A DNA stretch of 64,000 bases from Macrococcoides epidermidis (GTDB lineage Bacteria > Bacillota > Bacilli > Staphylococcales > Staphylococcaceae). The notes beneath the pieces are model-generated. The model made no database searches, had not been told where the DNA came from, and was given only the letters and a program-made list of their open reading frames with translations. The stretch lies in NCBI RefSeq assembly GCF_042659445.1, contig NZ_JBHSSR010000010.1. One strand, given 5' to 3'. The translations under genes were made by a program, and so were the position numbers. Within the stretch, counting starts at the first letter, position 1. Each line of letters begins with the position of its first letter. Shown in pieces: positions 8,170 through 18,044 of this stretch.

Positions 8170-9729
8170 TTATTTTAAGTTTTCAGCTTGGTATACTATT
8201 TTTCCATCAATTACGGTTGCAGCTACTTCGATACCCTGTAACTGATATCGATCCACTTTAAAAGGGTCCTCTTTAAGAATCGTAAAATCAGCAATCTTAC
8301 CTTCCTCAATCGTTCCATATGCTGGTACATTATCTGCAACTTTAGCTGCTTCAGTCGTATAAAGTGATATCGCTTCAAAAACACTGAGTGCTTCTGTCAT
8401 ATTATAGCCATCACTTTTATCATCTGCTGCTTTACGATTTACTGCAGCAGCAATACCTGATAGTGGTCTGAAATCTTCTATCGGGCTGTCAGAACCTCCT
8501 CCGCAAATAATGCCTTTATCAAGTAATGATTTCCATGGATAGCTGTAACGGATACGCGATGCACCGACTCTTTCGATTGCCCATGGAAAGTCAGAAGCAA
8601 CAAACATCGGCTGTATATCACATATTATATTAAGTCGCGCCATTCTTTCGATTAAATCTTCTCTTAAGAAACTCACATGTATCAATCTATCTCTGCCACT
8701 GCGCGGTGGATAAGCTTCTATCGCATCAAGCACCATTTCAACTGCTTTATCCCCGATCATATGTACAGCAATATTTACATCTAAATTGCGTGCTTTTTTC
8801 ACTTGCTCGGCAAGTTCATCTGGCGTATAGATCGCGAGTCCATATGTATCTTCATCACTATACGGTTCGCTAAACAAAGCAGTTCTACCGCCTAATGCTC
8901 CATCTGCATAAAATTTCATCGCATCTGGTCTAAAATAATCATTATATTCAAACGCATATTGGACGACATCTTCAATGACCTCCGTATGGCGTAAAATATT
9001 TAATCTAAAAGGATTATCCTTATTAATAACATTTTTATATGCATTCAACACATCTTTAAAATCATTATAGTAAGCAAGATCCTCTGTATGAACACCTGTT
9101 AAACCTGCCTGCGTAAATTGCTGTACTGCATATTCAACGTGACCAGTTAGCGATGCTTCATCTTCTATTGATGCAACTTCTAACATCGCTTCCATTGCAT
9201 TGTCATGCACCCAACCGTTTAACACGCCATCTACCTTCTCATAATGCCCACCTGGCATATCAGCTACATTGTCATTGATATTAAAATACTCAAACACACT
9301 TGAGTTAACAATTGCTGCATGTCGGCAAACACGTTTAATAATCACCTTCTTGTCAGTGATTGCATCAATATCATCTTTCGTTATTTTATATCCATCTAAT
9401 TGATTTTCATTATAGCCTTCACATATTAAAAAGCTGCTATCATCCATATTTTCAGTTGCATTACGAATTTTTTCGATGATAATCTCTATATCATCATCAT
9501 CTTTAAAATTTACACCTCTCAGTGCAATTCCTGTTCCAACAAGATGAATATGTGTGTCTACAAAACCTGGAAACATTGCGTTTCCATTTAAATCTATGTA
9601 TTTAACATCTTTTAAATCCGGTACTTCCTGATAAATCGCTTTTATGCGATTGCCTTCAACAAGTACTGCCTGAACTGTTTCATCCTCACGCTTCATCGTA
9701 TAGATCGGACCGTTAAAATATAGTTCCAA
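8170..9729 (-). CDS. Amidohydrolase, YtcJ-like
   Basis: A 519-aa metal-dependent amidohydrolase of the YtcJ/Amidohydro_3 group. Motif GFVDTHIHL near residue 55 gives the first metal ligands; later histidines occur in NIAVHMIGDKA and DRLIHVSFL, and an aspartate in GGGSDSPIEDF. Beta-sandwich ends (KRED near the N-terminus, KIADFTILKEDP near the C-terminus) are as expected. Substrates of this family are mostly unknown, so no reaction is assigned. It has no signal peptide and seems monocistronic. Confidence 0.85.
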   Translation of the reverse strand: MELYFNGPIYTMKREDETVQAVLVEGNRIKAIYQEVPDLKDVKYIDLNGNAMFPGFVDTHIHLVGTGIALRGVNFKDDDDIEIIIEKIRNATENMDDSSFLICEGYNENQLDGYKITKDDIDAITDKKVIIKRVCRHAAIVNSSVFEYFNINDNVADMPGGHYEKVDGVLNGWVHDNAMEAMLEVASIEDEASLTGHVEYAVQQFTQAGLTGVHTEDLAYYNDFKDVLNAYKNVINKDNPFRLNILRHTEVIEDVVQYAFEYNDYFRPDAMKFYADGALGGRTALFSEPYSDEDTYGLAIYTPDELAEQVKKARNLDVNIAVHMIGDKAVEMVLDAIEAYPPRSGRDRLIHVSFLREDLIERMARLNIICDIQPMFVASDFPWAIERVGASRIRYSYPWKSLLDKGIICGGGSDSPIEDFRPLSGIAAAVNRKAADDKSDGYNMTEALSVFEAISLYTTEAAKVADNVPAYGTIEEGKIADFTILKEDPFKVDRYQLQGIEVAATVIDGKIVYQAENLK

Positions 9730-9750
9730 GATTACCCCTCCAAATAAAAA

Positions 9751-9780
9751 AAGATATACTAATTAATATTAGTATACCTT
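9751..9780 (-). terminator. Terminator of the metallopeptidase gene
   Basis: TATACTAAT and ATTAGTATA form a 9-bp stem around a 4-nt loop, extended by AAG/CTT beyond one mismatch. A run of A on the lower side becomes the U tract on the minus strand. Confidence 0.65.
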
Positions 9781-9794
9781 TATTATCTGATGAT

Positions 9795-10763
9795 TTAAAA
9801 TTCTAATCCTAAAGCTTTAAATGTATCGCCTTCACTTAAATCGCCGGCTTCATAACCTTTTTTAAACCATTTCATACGATCAGCACTTGATCCATGTGTA
9901 AATGTATCTGGATTTGCTCTACCAATTGCTTTTTCCTGAATCGTATCATCACCTACAGCATGCGCTGCTTTAATCGCTTCTTCTAGGTCACCTTCATCAG
10001 TGTAACCCATTTCCTGTGCATGTTTCGCATACACACCAGCTAAATAGTCTGCTTGTAACTCAACTGCAACTGAATATTTATTGTATTCAGTTTCAGATAA
10101 TTGATTTCTTAATTGGTGGAATTTCGGTAGGATACCTAATTCATTTTGGACGTGGTGACCTACTTCGTGTGCAATAACATAAGCCATCGCAAAGTCTCCA
10201 GGTGCATTAAACTTTTTATCTAATTCATCCATGAAAGATAAATCAATATAAACTTTTTGATCTGTCGGACAGTAGAAAGGTCCCATCTGTGCGCTTGCAT
10301 TACCACAGCCTGAACGCACACCATCCGTATATAGCACTAGTTTAGGTTCAGTATATGTACGATCATATTTCTTAAATAATTCATGCCATACATCTTCAGT
10401 ATCTTTAAGAACAACTGACGCAAACTGACCACGTTCATCTAATGACTGTTCAGTCTTAGTATCAACTTGTTCAGCCTCTTTCTTCACATTACCTGTTTCA
10501 AAAGGATTATCTTGAGAACCAGAGCCACCTGATGTTGCGCCATTATCTTGTGTTTGTTCTTGTTGTGAAGGATCTCCACCAAGAACACCACCTAAATCTC
10601 CAGGGTTCCCCCCCATTAACATAAAAATAATCACGGCAATAACACCTAAACATCCCATTCCGCCTCCGCCGATAACCATCGGACTTCCGCCGCCTGAGAA
10701 TCCGCCACCAGATCCTCTTGCATCCTCAACGTTCGAACTACCTTGTCGACCTTGCCATTTCAT
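9795..10763 (-). CDS. Membrane-anchored neutral zinc metallopeptidase (YpfJ family)
   Basis: A 322-aa protein of the YpfJ/KPN_00809 putative metallopeptidase family. A Gly-rich cytoplasmic leader starts MKWQGRQGSSNVEDARG and is followed by one membrane segment (GCLGVIAVIIFMLMGG). After a low-complexity Gln/Gly/Ser linker comes the catalytic domain with the HEVGHH zinc motif (HExxH). I chose the start at 10763, 11 codons inside the longest frame, because GGGGG lies 6 nt upstream and the family begins MxWxGR. No biological substrate is established for the family. Confidence 0.88.
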   Translation of the reverse strand: MKWQGRQGSSNVEDARGSGGGFSGGGSPMVIGGGGMGCLGVIAVIIFMLMGGNPGDLGGVLGGDPSQQEQTQDNGATSGGSGSQDNPFETGNVKKEAEQVDTKTEQSLDERGQFASVVLKDTEDVWHELFKKYDRTYTEPKLVLYTDGVRSGCGNASAQMGPFYCPTDQKVYIDLSFMDELDKKFNAPGDFAMAYVIAHEVGHHVQNELGILPKFHQLRNQLSETEYNKYSVAVELQADYLAGVYAKHAQEMGYTDEGDLEEAIKAAHAVGDDTIQEKAIGRANPDTFTHGSSADRMKWFKKGYEAGDLSEGDTFKALGLEF

Positions 10764-10855
10764 ATACGTTCCCCCTACTCGGTTGATTGCTAACATAATA
10801 GTTAATATTACTTACCCTAAATTGCTATGTCGCAATCATAAAAATGTTATAAAAT

Positions 10856-11956
10856 TTATTTAAACGCTTTTATAGCATCGATTGAAGAAAGACCATCAAC
10901 GACAAGGTACTGACCATTTACAAAACGTTTCACTTTAACTTTCTCTTCATTCACCTGATCACCATAGATTTTATTGACGTAATACTCTTTTACCGGATGT
11001 GCAAGTTTCTTTTTATTTTTATGTGTTGTTAACTTTTTCTTCACGTATCGCTCTGGTAACCAAATATGATCTTTATAGGATAGATGTATCTTAACATTCA
11101 TCTTATCTCCGACGTATAGATTTTTATGATGATCTAAACTACCTTGATATAAAAAGCGTTGTGTATCAGCTTCAGGATTTACTGCCAACTGCTCATATGT
11201 ATCCACAGTTCCATTGTATGATTTATCTTTGTTTTGCACGTGTTTAGCATCAAATTTTAATCCTTCTTCAAGGAAGTCAATCTGCTTTCTGCTTGCTGTT
11301 CCTTCTACAAAGTACTTCTCGTCTGTCACAACCAGAATCGGTTTTTTCTGTGCTTTTTCTGAGAATTTCTCAATTTGAGCTTTATCCAGTTTAACAACTT
11401 TTCCGTCCGTACTTGCTTTAACTGTTAATTCATCTATCTTACCTGAAATTTGTGTCTGCTTTTCCTTTAATATATCAATATTGTTCTCTGCTTTAGATAG
11501 TTCAGAATCCAGCCAGTTTAACTGAGCTTCAATTTCATCAAGTTTATTTTCAGAAGAAGTGTCGCTTTCCATCATTTCCATCGCTAGAATTTGCCCTTCA
11601 ATCTGATCTTTCTCAATCATCTTGTTATCTAATGAAAGACCAACTTCTTTTTCTTTAGAGAAAAGGGCTTCATCATTATATGTGAACAATGGATCACCTT
11701 TTTGGACGGTATCTCCTAGTTCCACATGCATGAGAACCGGCTCTTTCTGTTCACCTTCCTGAAAATAGTTCGATAAGTTCTGTTTAACTTTACCATCGAC
11801 ATTTAATACGTGTGTCTTTATACGTTCATCAATTTCAATCGTATTCTTCTTATCCTGTTCATTTAAGTATAAAAATATGACACTTGCTAATACCAACGCA
11901 AGTACAATTAACGATAAGACAACCGGCAAAAACCATTTATTTTTCATTACATTCAC
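10856..11956 (-). CDS. HlyD/RND-adaptor-like membrane protein
   Basis: A 366-aa protein with one N-terminal membrane anchor (residues 10-30) and an extracytoplasmic part. A first biotinyl-lipoyl half (VELGDTVQKGDPLFTYND), a coiled coil (about 105-165), the second lipoyl half (VKASTDGKVVKLDK) and beta-barrel regions follow, the order found in membrane-fusion adaptors. No transporter subunit is next to it. The longest frame starts with GTG at 11956; an ATG at 11947 (MKNKWF) is a plausible alternative. The partner transporter and cargo are unknown. Confidence 0.75.
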   Translation of the reverse strand: MNVMKNKWFLPVVLSLIVLALVLASVIFLYLNEQDKKNTIEIDERIKTHVLNVDGKVKQNLSNYFQEGEQKEPVLMHVELGDTVQKGDPLFTYNDEALFSKEKEVGLSLDNKMIEKDQIEGQILAMEMMESDTSSENKLDEIEAQLNWLDSELSKAENNIDILKEKQTQISGKIDELTVKASTDGKVVKLDKAQIEKFSEKAQKKPILVVTDEKYFVEGTASRKQIDFLEEGLKFDAKHVQNKDKSYNGTVDTYEQLAVNPEADTQRFLYQGSLDHHKNLYVGDKMNVKIHLSYKDHIWLPERYVKKKLTTHKNKKKLAHPVKEYYVNKIYGDQVNEEKVKVKRFVNGQYLVVDGLSSIDAIKAFK

Positions 11957-12063
11957 ACGCCCTATGCCAAAATTTCAATTTATAATGCACAACACATTAC
12001 ACATCGTTTATTACTTTTATCTACACATCCAGAAGATTTAATTTCTCTTTTCTATACTTAAAG

Positions 12064-12321
12064 CTATTTAATGAGACGGTCATCATCTGATTTAATATGC
12101 GCATTAAAATCATCCATATTAATCTTTTTCTGAGATTGGTAATACTTATACGTTAATCCGATAAGCATTAAAGCAGCAAATAAAGATACAAACCCCATCC
12201 AGCTGACTTCTCCTCGTCCGGGACCAATAATGTAATAGTATGATAGATAGAGATTTATAGCCACAAGCGCTAACATCATGATAATGACATAAATATGTGT
12301 TTTAGATTTCAAATGGTTCAC
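12064..12321 (-). CDS. Small two-helix membrane protein
   Basis: An 85-aa protein with two hydrophobic segments (about 10-30 and 42-60) and a charged tail. It follows the uridylyltransferase stop by 2 bp on the same strand, so the pair is almost certainly co-transcribed. I do not recognise the family. The tight coupling suggests a link with envelope sugar metabolism, but that is inference from position only. Confidence 0.7.
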   Translation of the reverse strand: MNHLKSKTHIYVIIMMLALVAINLYLSYYYIIGPGRGEVSWMGFVSLFAALMLIGLTYKYYQSQKKINMDDFNAHIKSDDDRLIK

Positions 12322-12323
12322 CT

Positions 12324-13505
12324 CTACAATAATTTATTATTGATTAAGTCCTGACGGGCTGTTTCAACACTATCTTTTCCTTCTTTATTCTTTAACGGAC
12401 TAAATTCACTTGCACGGTCCACTTGTAATGTCTTAAATGATTGACCATAACGGAAGATGTCAAAATAAAACTTTTCAAACTTTAATGTTGATTGTTTTAC
12501 AGGATTTAATTCACCGTCTAATTGTTCTAAGTTCTTGATTGCTAAGTGATAGGGTAGTTCGCTTTCAGCATGTGCTATTAAATAATCTAATTTAAAGATG
12601 TGAATACCAATATTTGCGTTGCGATATGTATTCTCTTCACCTTCAGGTAATTCAGTGTACTCCATAACTTGTTTAACACCTTCAACTTCAATAACACGTC
12701 CTACACTTTCATTATCCTTAGCTGCAATTGTCTTTGTAGTAACATCTGACTGACTGTCTACAGCTAATCCACAAAGAATTGGATCTAACACTTTTACGAG
12801 AACATTATCAATATTATTAATGTAAAGATATTCTACGCCTTTGTCCTTTAAAGCGTTGTTCACACCAGTTGAATGTAATGCTTCAAAAATACCACCATTG
12901 CCATTCGGCGTTGTAAGAAGTGATTGTTCTTTATTTAATAATAATTCACCTGACTCACTCAATGCCACGATATTCGGTTGCTTAAAGAACGTAATATTTT
13001 CTTTTGGCATACCAAAATAATGATGTGCTTCAAAGTAAGCTAATGTTTCCTCGTGATTAATGTCACTTGTCATAATTGTCCATGGTATATTGATACTATA
13101 TGCTTCATTGTAAGTAATAATTTGTTCAGCCTGAAATTCAAACAAACTTTTCCCATCAAATTCAAATGTACCTTTAGGTCCTGGATGTTCTAAACGTGTA
13201 CCTTGACCACCTGCCATCAATACAGGTGCTATTTTAAGTTGTTTAATTGCTTCTAACCCTTTTTCTTTATATGTAATACGCATTTCTTCTGACATTTCAT
13301 CTTTAATGATTGTCTCAACGTCTTTAATTTCACCTTGTGGTAACTTTACCTCTCGATTAACATAAACTTCATCATATAACTTTTGGATGCTATCAAAGTC
13401 CTGCTGTTCCAGCATATTTTGTAACTCAACCTTTTTATCATCAGATAAGCGCTCTAATTGTGTTGCTAAAGTTGTATGACCGTATTGTTTTAATTTATTG
13501 TTCAT
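12324..13505 (-). CDS. UDPGP-type uridylyltransferase
   Basis: A 393-aa nucleotidyltransferase of the UDPGP type 1 (eukaryote-like) family, related to UDP-sugar pyrophosphorylases. The signature LMAGGQGTRLEHPGPKGTF (about residues 95-114) binds the uridine triphosphate phosphates. Later elements EALHSTGV and YINNIDNVLVKV bind the nucleotide base and metal. S. aureus has a similar gene of about 395 aa. Likely substrates are glucose-1-phosphate or N-acetylglucosamine-1-phosphate; sequence alone does not decide. The small membrane protein gene follows directly. Confidence 0.88.
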   Translation of the reverse strand: MNNKLKQYGHTTLATQLERLSDDKKVELQNMLEQQDFDSIQKLYDEVYVNREVKLPQGEIKDVETIIKDEMSEEMRITYKEKGLEAIKQLKIAPVLMAGGQGTRLEHPGPKGTFEFDGKSLFEFQAEQIITYNEAYSINIPWTIMTSDINHEETLAYFEAHHYFGMPKENITFFKQPNIVALSESGELLLNKEQSLLTTPNGNGGIFEALHSTGVNNALKDKGVEYLYINNIDNVLVKVLDPILCGLAVDSQSDVTTKTIAAKDNESVGRVIEVEGVKQVMEYTELPEGEENTYRNANIGIHIFKLDYLIAHAESELPYHLAIKNLEQLDGELNPVKQSTLKFEKFYFDIFRYGQSFKTLQVDRASEFSPLKNKEGKDSVETARQDLINNKLL

Positions 13506-13566
13506 CCGTGAAATTCTCCTTAGACTTTATTATTTTAAAATTATGTTTATTCATATTTTATCATGA

Positions 13567-14070
13567 TTAGTTTAGCCATACTAATGTTCTATGAAACATT
13601 TCTGTATAAAATAGATACATCGTTAACACACTAAAAGTCGTTGCAAGTGACAAATCTAAAATCCCTCCAGTCTTAAATGTAAAAGGGAAAACAATCTTCT
13701 TATTTATCGGGAAGAATAAAGTTACGCCTCGCGGTGTTAACATATCTAATAACAAATGGCTGATTACACCGATTACTGCACTGATCACATATATCGTATT
13801 AACATTCAGTACAATGAGTAATATACCTGTAAGTAACATAAAAAAGATTGAATGCGTCAGCGTACGATGCCCAAAAATAAGTGCAATTAACGAACTGATC
13901 GGCCATATCTTTTTCCCGAGCTTGCTACCAGCATGGCAAATATCAGGTACGATACTAAACAGTGCTGTAGTACCGATAATACCAGCGAAAGAACTGATAT
14001 CATAAGCAGTATGCATACCATAAGATGTGCCGATCAGCACACCGAGTGCTATATGTGTTTTTCCGGTCAT
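13567..14070 (-). CDS. YdjM-like membrane-bound metal-dependent hydrolase
   Basis: A 167-aa DUF457/YdjM-family protein with about four membrane segments. Family histidines and aspartates appear in MTGKTHIALG, SIVPDICHAGSKLGK, GHRTLTHSI and ISHLLLDMLTPRG; these are proposed metal ligands. The start at 14070 is chosen because AAGGAG lies 9 nt upstream and the family begins with this motif; a longer frame upstream lacks such a site. In E. coli YdjM belongs to the SOS regulon. I see no convincing LexA site here. Confidence 0.8.
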   Translation of the reverse strand: MTGKTHIALGVLIGTSYGMHTAYDISSFAGIIGTTALFSIVPDICHAGSKLGKKIWPISSLIALIFGHRTLTHSIFFMLLTGILLIVLNVNTIYVISAVIGVISHLLLDMLTPRGVTLFFPINKKIVFPFTFKTGGILDLSLATTFSVLTMYLFYTEMFHRTLVWLN

Positions 14071-14243
14071 TAGACACATCTCCTTCATATTTGACACTTC
14101 TGTGAAAAACATCACATATCCATTGAAATATATTTCACATATTATTATACTAGCATTATAAGTCAATGAGTATTAAATAAATGAAATAACCCCCTTTATT
14201 TCGCCCAACTCATTCTAGTCAAATGTTTATGACTACATTTGAA

Positions 14244-14285
14244 CACAAAAAATCGACTCATTTTAGTTTGAGTCGATTTTTTGTG
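14244..14285 (-). terminator. Strong terminator overlapping the alkD 3' end
   Basis: A perfect 17-bp stem (CACAAAAAATCGACTCA with its complement) encloses an 8-nt loop that contains the alkD stop codon. The stem itself provides the U tract. Confidence 0.8.
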
Positions 14286-14952
14286 TTCTTGTCAGCCATT
14301 TTAAAGCTTCACGTTCTGACAATGGTGAGAGTTTATTGGAAGAGATAAAATCTTTTACGAATACAGCATTCGTCTTTGAATATTCTCTTAGTACCCAACC
14401 AATCGCTTTACGAATAAAAAATACTTTATCATCTTTCGTATTTAGAATAAATTCTGTGAGCAATGTTTCGTTCATTTTATCCTTATATTTTAGTTGATGT
14501 AAAAGACTAGCGCGTTGTAGCCAGAAGTTATCAGAACGATTCCATTCTCGCATCTTCTGTTCTCCTATGTTACGTTCTCTTAGTACTATTGACCCAACGA
14601 TATTCGGTGCGATTGTATCTACCGAGTCCCACCAGCTATGTGTCGTTAAAAGTCCTTCAATATAATCAAGATCAGTCACATTAAACAACTTTTCTTTTTT
14701 ATTTAGAATCACCATACCAATATAGTGATATTCTCGTTCTCTCTCAAGAAAACAATCGTCCACCAGTGTTTTCACACCTTCTTTAGTAACTGGTAACCCC
14801 TGTTTAAATAATTCTCTCATTACAGGCGCAGTTACACTCTTCTTAATACCGAGAAATGGAAAGTTATTTTTCATATAACTTTCCATCGAATGTTGATGTT
14901 CATTATTTTTTAGAGGAATGTATGCTGCTTTAATATCATTGATTGTTATCAT
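14263..14952 (-). CDS. DNA alkylation repair protein, AlkD-like
   Basis: A 229-aa HEAT-like helical protein of the AlkC/AlkD superfamily, base-excision glycosylases removing bulky or cationic alkylated bases. Signatures include FLGIKKSVTAPVMRELFK, the WWDSVDTIAPNIVGS segment with the catalytic-type Asp, and IRKAIGWVLREYSKTN. It begins 17 bp inside the end of the preceding lipoprotein gene, with an AGGAC site inside that gene, so the pair is likely translationally coupled. A strong terminator follows. Confidence 0.85.
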   Translation of the reverse strand: MITINDIKAAYIPLKNNEHQHSMESYMKNNFPFLGIKKSVTAPVMRELFKQGLPVTKEGVKTLVDDCFLEREREYHYIGMVILNKKEKLFNVTDLDYIEGLLTTHSWWDSVDTIAPNIVGSIVLRERNIGEQKMREWNRSDNFWLQRASLLHQLKYKDKMNETLLTEFILNTKDDKVFFIRKAIGWVLREYSKTNAVFVKDFISSNKLSPLSEREALKWLTRTQKIDSN

Positions 14953-15631
14953 CTGAATTGTCCTGCACTGCTGACCTTGATTGTTGCGCTGTATCCTCTT
15001 TTGTCAGCGTATTTTTTTGTTCTGGCGTTTTCGGTTCTGTCGTTCTTACTTCATCAGATTCAGAAGTTTGAGGCGGTTCCGTAGTTGGTTCTGTCGTTTT
15101 CGGTTCTGTCGTCTTATCCGGTTTAGCAGGGATGACTTCAGTTGTAATCGGGACAGTGCTCTTCTGTTCATTTGTGACCTTCTCTTGTTTTTCAATCGTT
15201 TTCTCTTCAGTTTCGGTTTGAACTGCCAAATTACATTGACCACTTCTACAAATATAGCCCTCACTCGTCAGATTGTTCCACGCTTTCGAATATTCAGAAG
15301 TGTGACTAATATCCTGACAATCAGCTGTTTTTTCTTTGCCCGGAGTTACAAGGCAAGTTCTTGCAAGATTATACCGTTCTGTATCATAACCTCTTGATGT
15401 TTGAACAGTTTTAGTTGTAGTTGCTGTACTGTTTTTTTCTTTCTTTTCTTTCGTACTATTCTTTTCTTTTTTTGCTGTTTTTTTAGTATCATCAGTCTTT
15501 TTCTTATCAACTGGTGGTTTTACTTTCACTTCTATATCAGGCTTATGATCGACTTTTTTAGGTGCATCTTCTGCCTTACCACACGCACAAAGTACTACTG
15601 ACATGAGCAAAATACTTATCCACTTTTTCAT
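14936..15631 (-). CDS. Putative lipoprotein with Thr/Glu/Pro-rich tail
   Basis: A 231-aa secreted protein. A signal sequence MKKWISILLMSVV ends in lipobox LCAC (Cys17). A Lys/Asp-rich linker (25-70) precedes a small central domain with two cysteine pairs (RTCLVTPGKEKTADC and YICRSGQC), possibly disulfides. The last 70 residues are low-complexity TTEP-type repeats, as in wall-spanning regions. The start at 15631 follows AAGGAGAG; the longer frame has no site. It overlaps alkD by 17 bp. Family not recognised. Confidence 0.75.
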   Translation of the reverse strand: MKKWISILLMSVVLCACGKAEDAPKKVDHKPDIEVKVKPPVDKKKTDDTKKTAKKEKNSTKEKKEKNSTATTTKTVQTSRGYDTERYNLARTCLVTPGKEKTADCQDISHTSEYSKAWNNLTSEGYICRSGQCNLAVQTETEEKTIEKQEKVTNEQKSTVPITTEVIPAKPDKTTEPKTTEPTTEPPQTSESDEVRTTEPKTPEQKNTLTKEDTAQQSRSAVQDNSDDNNQ

Positions 15632-15796
15632 TGTTTCTCTCCTTAGATGTATGAAATTAACGACATACAATGTAAGTATTATACCACATGCACTAAAAAT
15701 GTGTAGAAACACTATTTATCCTGTACTTAAGCATCATTTCAGCACGACATAATAGAGTTTTGCTATGATGATGATAGAAAAGGCGGAGGTGTATAT

Positions 15797-16702
15797 ATGC
15801 AGGAAAATACAAAAGGGGTACTATATGCAGGTGGTGCATATTTATTATGGGGATTACTTCCTACATATTGGCGTTCAGTCAATACCTTCAACCCTTATGA
15901 GATATTATTTCATCGCGTTATCTGGTCAGCTGTATTTATGGTGATTTTGATTGTCGCATTAAAGAAATGGAGCACCTTTAAAACAGATACGAAAGCGTTA
16001 TTCAATCGTAAAAAAGAATTGATTGCACTGATTATCGCTAGTATCGTAATTATGGTGAACTGGGGTATATTTATCTGGGCGATTAACAACCATCATGTAT
16101 TGCAGGCTAGTCTTGGATATTACATCAATCCATTGATGAGTATCGCACTTGGATTTATTTTTATGAAAGAACGTTTTAATATACTAGAGACGTTTGCGAT
16201 TATCTTTGCAGCAATTGGTGTATTTTATATGACAATCAGCAGCGGTACTTTCCCACTCATATCAATTATTCTTGCTATGAGTTTTGCATTATATGGGCTG
16301 ATGAAGAAGTTTGTCAATATCGATGCTATCTATAGTATCGCACTTGAAACAATCATATCATTACCAATAGCAATGCTTGGTCTCTTCCTATTAGCAAGAC
16401 AAGGTGAACAGCACTTCGGTATGAATCACACGAGTTTTCTAATACTTTTTGCCGGGGTCGCTACTGCAGTACCACTCATCATGTTTACAGCAGGCGCAAA
16501 GCGTATCCCATTATCTTTAATCGGCTTCTTACAATATATTTCACCAACTTTAATATTGCTACAAGGTGTCTTTTTGTTCGGGGAGTCATTTAGTATGACC
16601 GACCTTATAACATTCTTCTGTATATGGACGGGTCTTATCCTTTATAGTTATAGTAAGTATATGCAATTTAAGACAATGAAACGTAAAAAACTGCTCAGTT
16701 AA
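15797..16702 (+). CDS. rarD: RarD-type EamA/DMT transporter
   Basis: A 301-aa protein with ten predicted membrane helices, the RarD branch of the drug/metabolite transporter superfamily. The opening GVLYAGGAYLLWGLLPTYW and the following NPYEILFHRVIWS are highly characteristic. RarD is often named chloramphenicol-sensitive protein, but its substrate is not established. A GGCGGAGG site lies 8 nt before the ATG. It ends in a bidirectional terminator shared with the convergent MFS gene. Confidence 0.88.
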   Translation: MQENTKGVLYAGGAYLLWGLLPTYWRSVNTFNPYEILFHRVIWSAVFMVILIVALKKWSTFKTDTKALFNRKKELIALIIASIVIMVNWGIFIWAINNHHVLQASLGYYINPLMSIALGFIFMKERFNILETFAIIFAAIGVFYMTISSGTFPLISIILAMSFALYGLMKKFVNIDAIYSIALETIISLPIAMLGLFLLARQGEQHFGMNHTSFLILFAGVATAVPLIMFTAGAKRIPLSLIGFLQYISPTLILLQGVFLFGESFSMTDLITFFCIWTGLILYSYSKYMQFKTMKRKKLLS

Positions 16703-16720
16703 CATCACTGAGCAGTTTTT
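16686..16720. terminator. Bidirectional terminator, rarD/CynX-type MFS
   Basis: AAAAACTGCTCAGT and its exact complement form a 14-bp stem with a 7-nt loop between the convergent genes. It spans the rarD stop. Confidence 0.9.
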
Positions 16721-17884
16721 CTATTCAAAGATATATTTATTCTGACTTGAGATAAAAGCAAAAATAAACATCACAATCGTAATCACAAAGAACATAATAT
16801 AACTCGGTGTGTGACTATTAAATACATCATGTAAATATCCGAGCAACATCGGACCAATAGCAGCTACAAAATACCCGACGGATTGACTGAAACCAGACAA
16901 TTCAATCGCATCTTCAGTAGTCCTGGCACGTAGTGAGAAGAACAACATGCATAAACTAAATGCCGCACCACCTGCCAGACCAGTCGCTATCATGGCAATT
17001 ACGATAAATATCGTCTTGTTAACTAGCAATGCACTGAAGCCAATTAGAAATAATGCTGTAAATAAATACACAAGTGGACGTTGATTTTTCATTTTCATTG
17101 CAATAACAGGCATTAGAAAAGTCATCGGCAACTGAGCAAACTGATTGAGCATTAAATAATAACCCGCTGCTTCCTGACTAACGCCATATGACATTAAAAT
17201 ATCAGGAAACCATGTAACAGTTGAATAAAAGTTCATCGACTGAAATCCCATCATTAAAGCAATTGCAACCGCAAGTTTAGATTTATATATAGGACGCTTA
17301 CTTTCTGTTACAGTTAATCTTGGATTATATTTCAGTTGTGGCATCCATAGTAAAATACCTGCAATACTAAATAATATCCAGAATCCTAATGAATATTGAT
17401 ACCCTCCATCATTAACCATACTCAATGGCACACTTAAACCACCACCGATACCTGCTGTCATATTCATCGTTGCAGCAAACACGCCCGTCATCAATCCCAT
17501 CTGTTGAGGGAAACGCCATTTTACAAAGCTCGGAAGTATTACATTTCCTATCGCTATGCCAATACCAATCAATACCGTACCCGTTAACAACATAGGGATG
17601 TTAGGAATAATACGAATGATAAGACCACAGAGTAGAATAAACATGCCAATCATCAATGCAGCGCTCATCCCTACTGAACGAGAGAAACGCGCCACAAACG
17701 GTGATACCATGCCAAACATAATCAGCGGAATCGTTGTTAGCATTCCAAGTAAGGCTTTCGGAAGATCTAATGCTTCACCTATTTCTGAAATCATCGGGCC
17801 AATTGCTGTAAGCGGTGCTCGTAATGTCGAAGCAACGACAACAACACCGAGTAGTAATATCAACATTTGAATTTTTTTATTCAA
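16721..17884 (-). CDS. CynX/NimT-family MFS transporter
   Basis: A 387-aa twelve-helix MFS protein. The N-terminal VVVASTLRAPLTAIGPM and the helix LMGFQSMNFYSTVTWFPDIL are hallmarks of the CynX/NimT (cyanate, 2-nitroimidazole) subgroup. Members move small anions or nitroimidazoles, mostly with unknown direction. No cyanase gene is adjacent, so the substrate stays open. The ATG is preceded by AAGGAGGACAA. It seems monocistronic. Confidence 0.87.
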   Translation of the reverse strand: MNKKIQMLILLLGVVVVASTLRAPLTAIGPMISEIGEALDLPKALLGMLTTIPLIMFGMVSPFVARFSRSVGMSAALMIGMFILLCGLIIRIIPNIPMLLTGTVLIGIGIAIGNVILPSFVKWRFPQQMGLMTGVFAATMNMTAGIGGGLSVPLSMVNDGGYQYSLGFWILFSIAGILLWMPQLKYNPRLTVTESKRPIYKSKLAVAIALMMGFQSMNFYSTVTWFPDILMSYGVSQEAAGYYLMLNQFAQLPMTFLMPVIAMKMKNQRPLVYLFTALFLIGFSALLVNKTIFIVIAMIATGLAGGAAFSLCMLFFSLRARTTEDAIELSGFSQSVGYFVAAIGPMLLGYLHDVFNSHTPSYIMFFVITIVMFIFAFISSQNKYIFE

Positions 17885-18044
17885 TTTTGTCCTCCTTAAT
17901 CGCTCTATTTTTAACGATTGTTTGTTAATTCAATCATATCACGTAATTTTCATTTTTTTTCGGGAAAAAACATCGGTTTAATTGTAAGTCGTCATAAAAA
18001 GGAGTATATTTATGGTATCAAATAAATAAGGATGTGTATTAAAA

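Noticed and set aside
14981..15397. 138-codon plus-strand frame rich in Arg and Phe
   Set aside because: It is the antisense of the low-complexity TTEP repeats in the lipoprotein gene; no start site.
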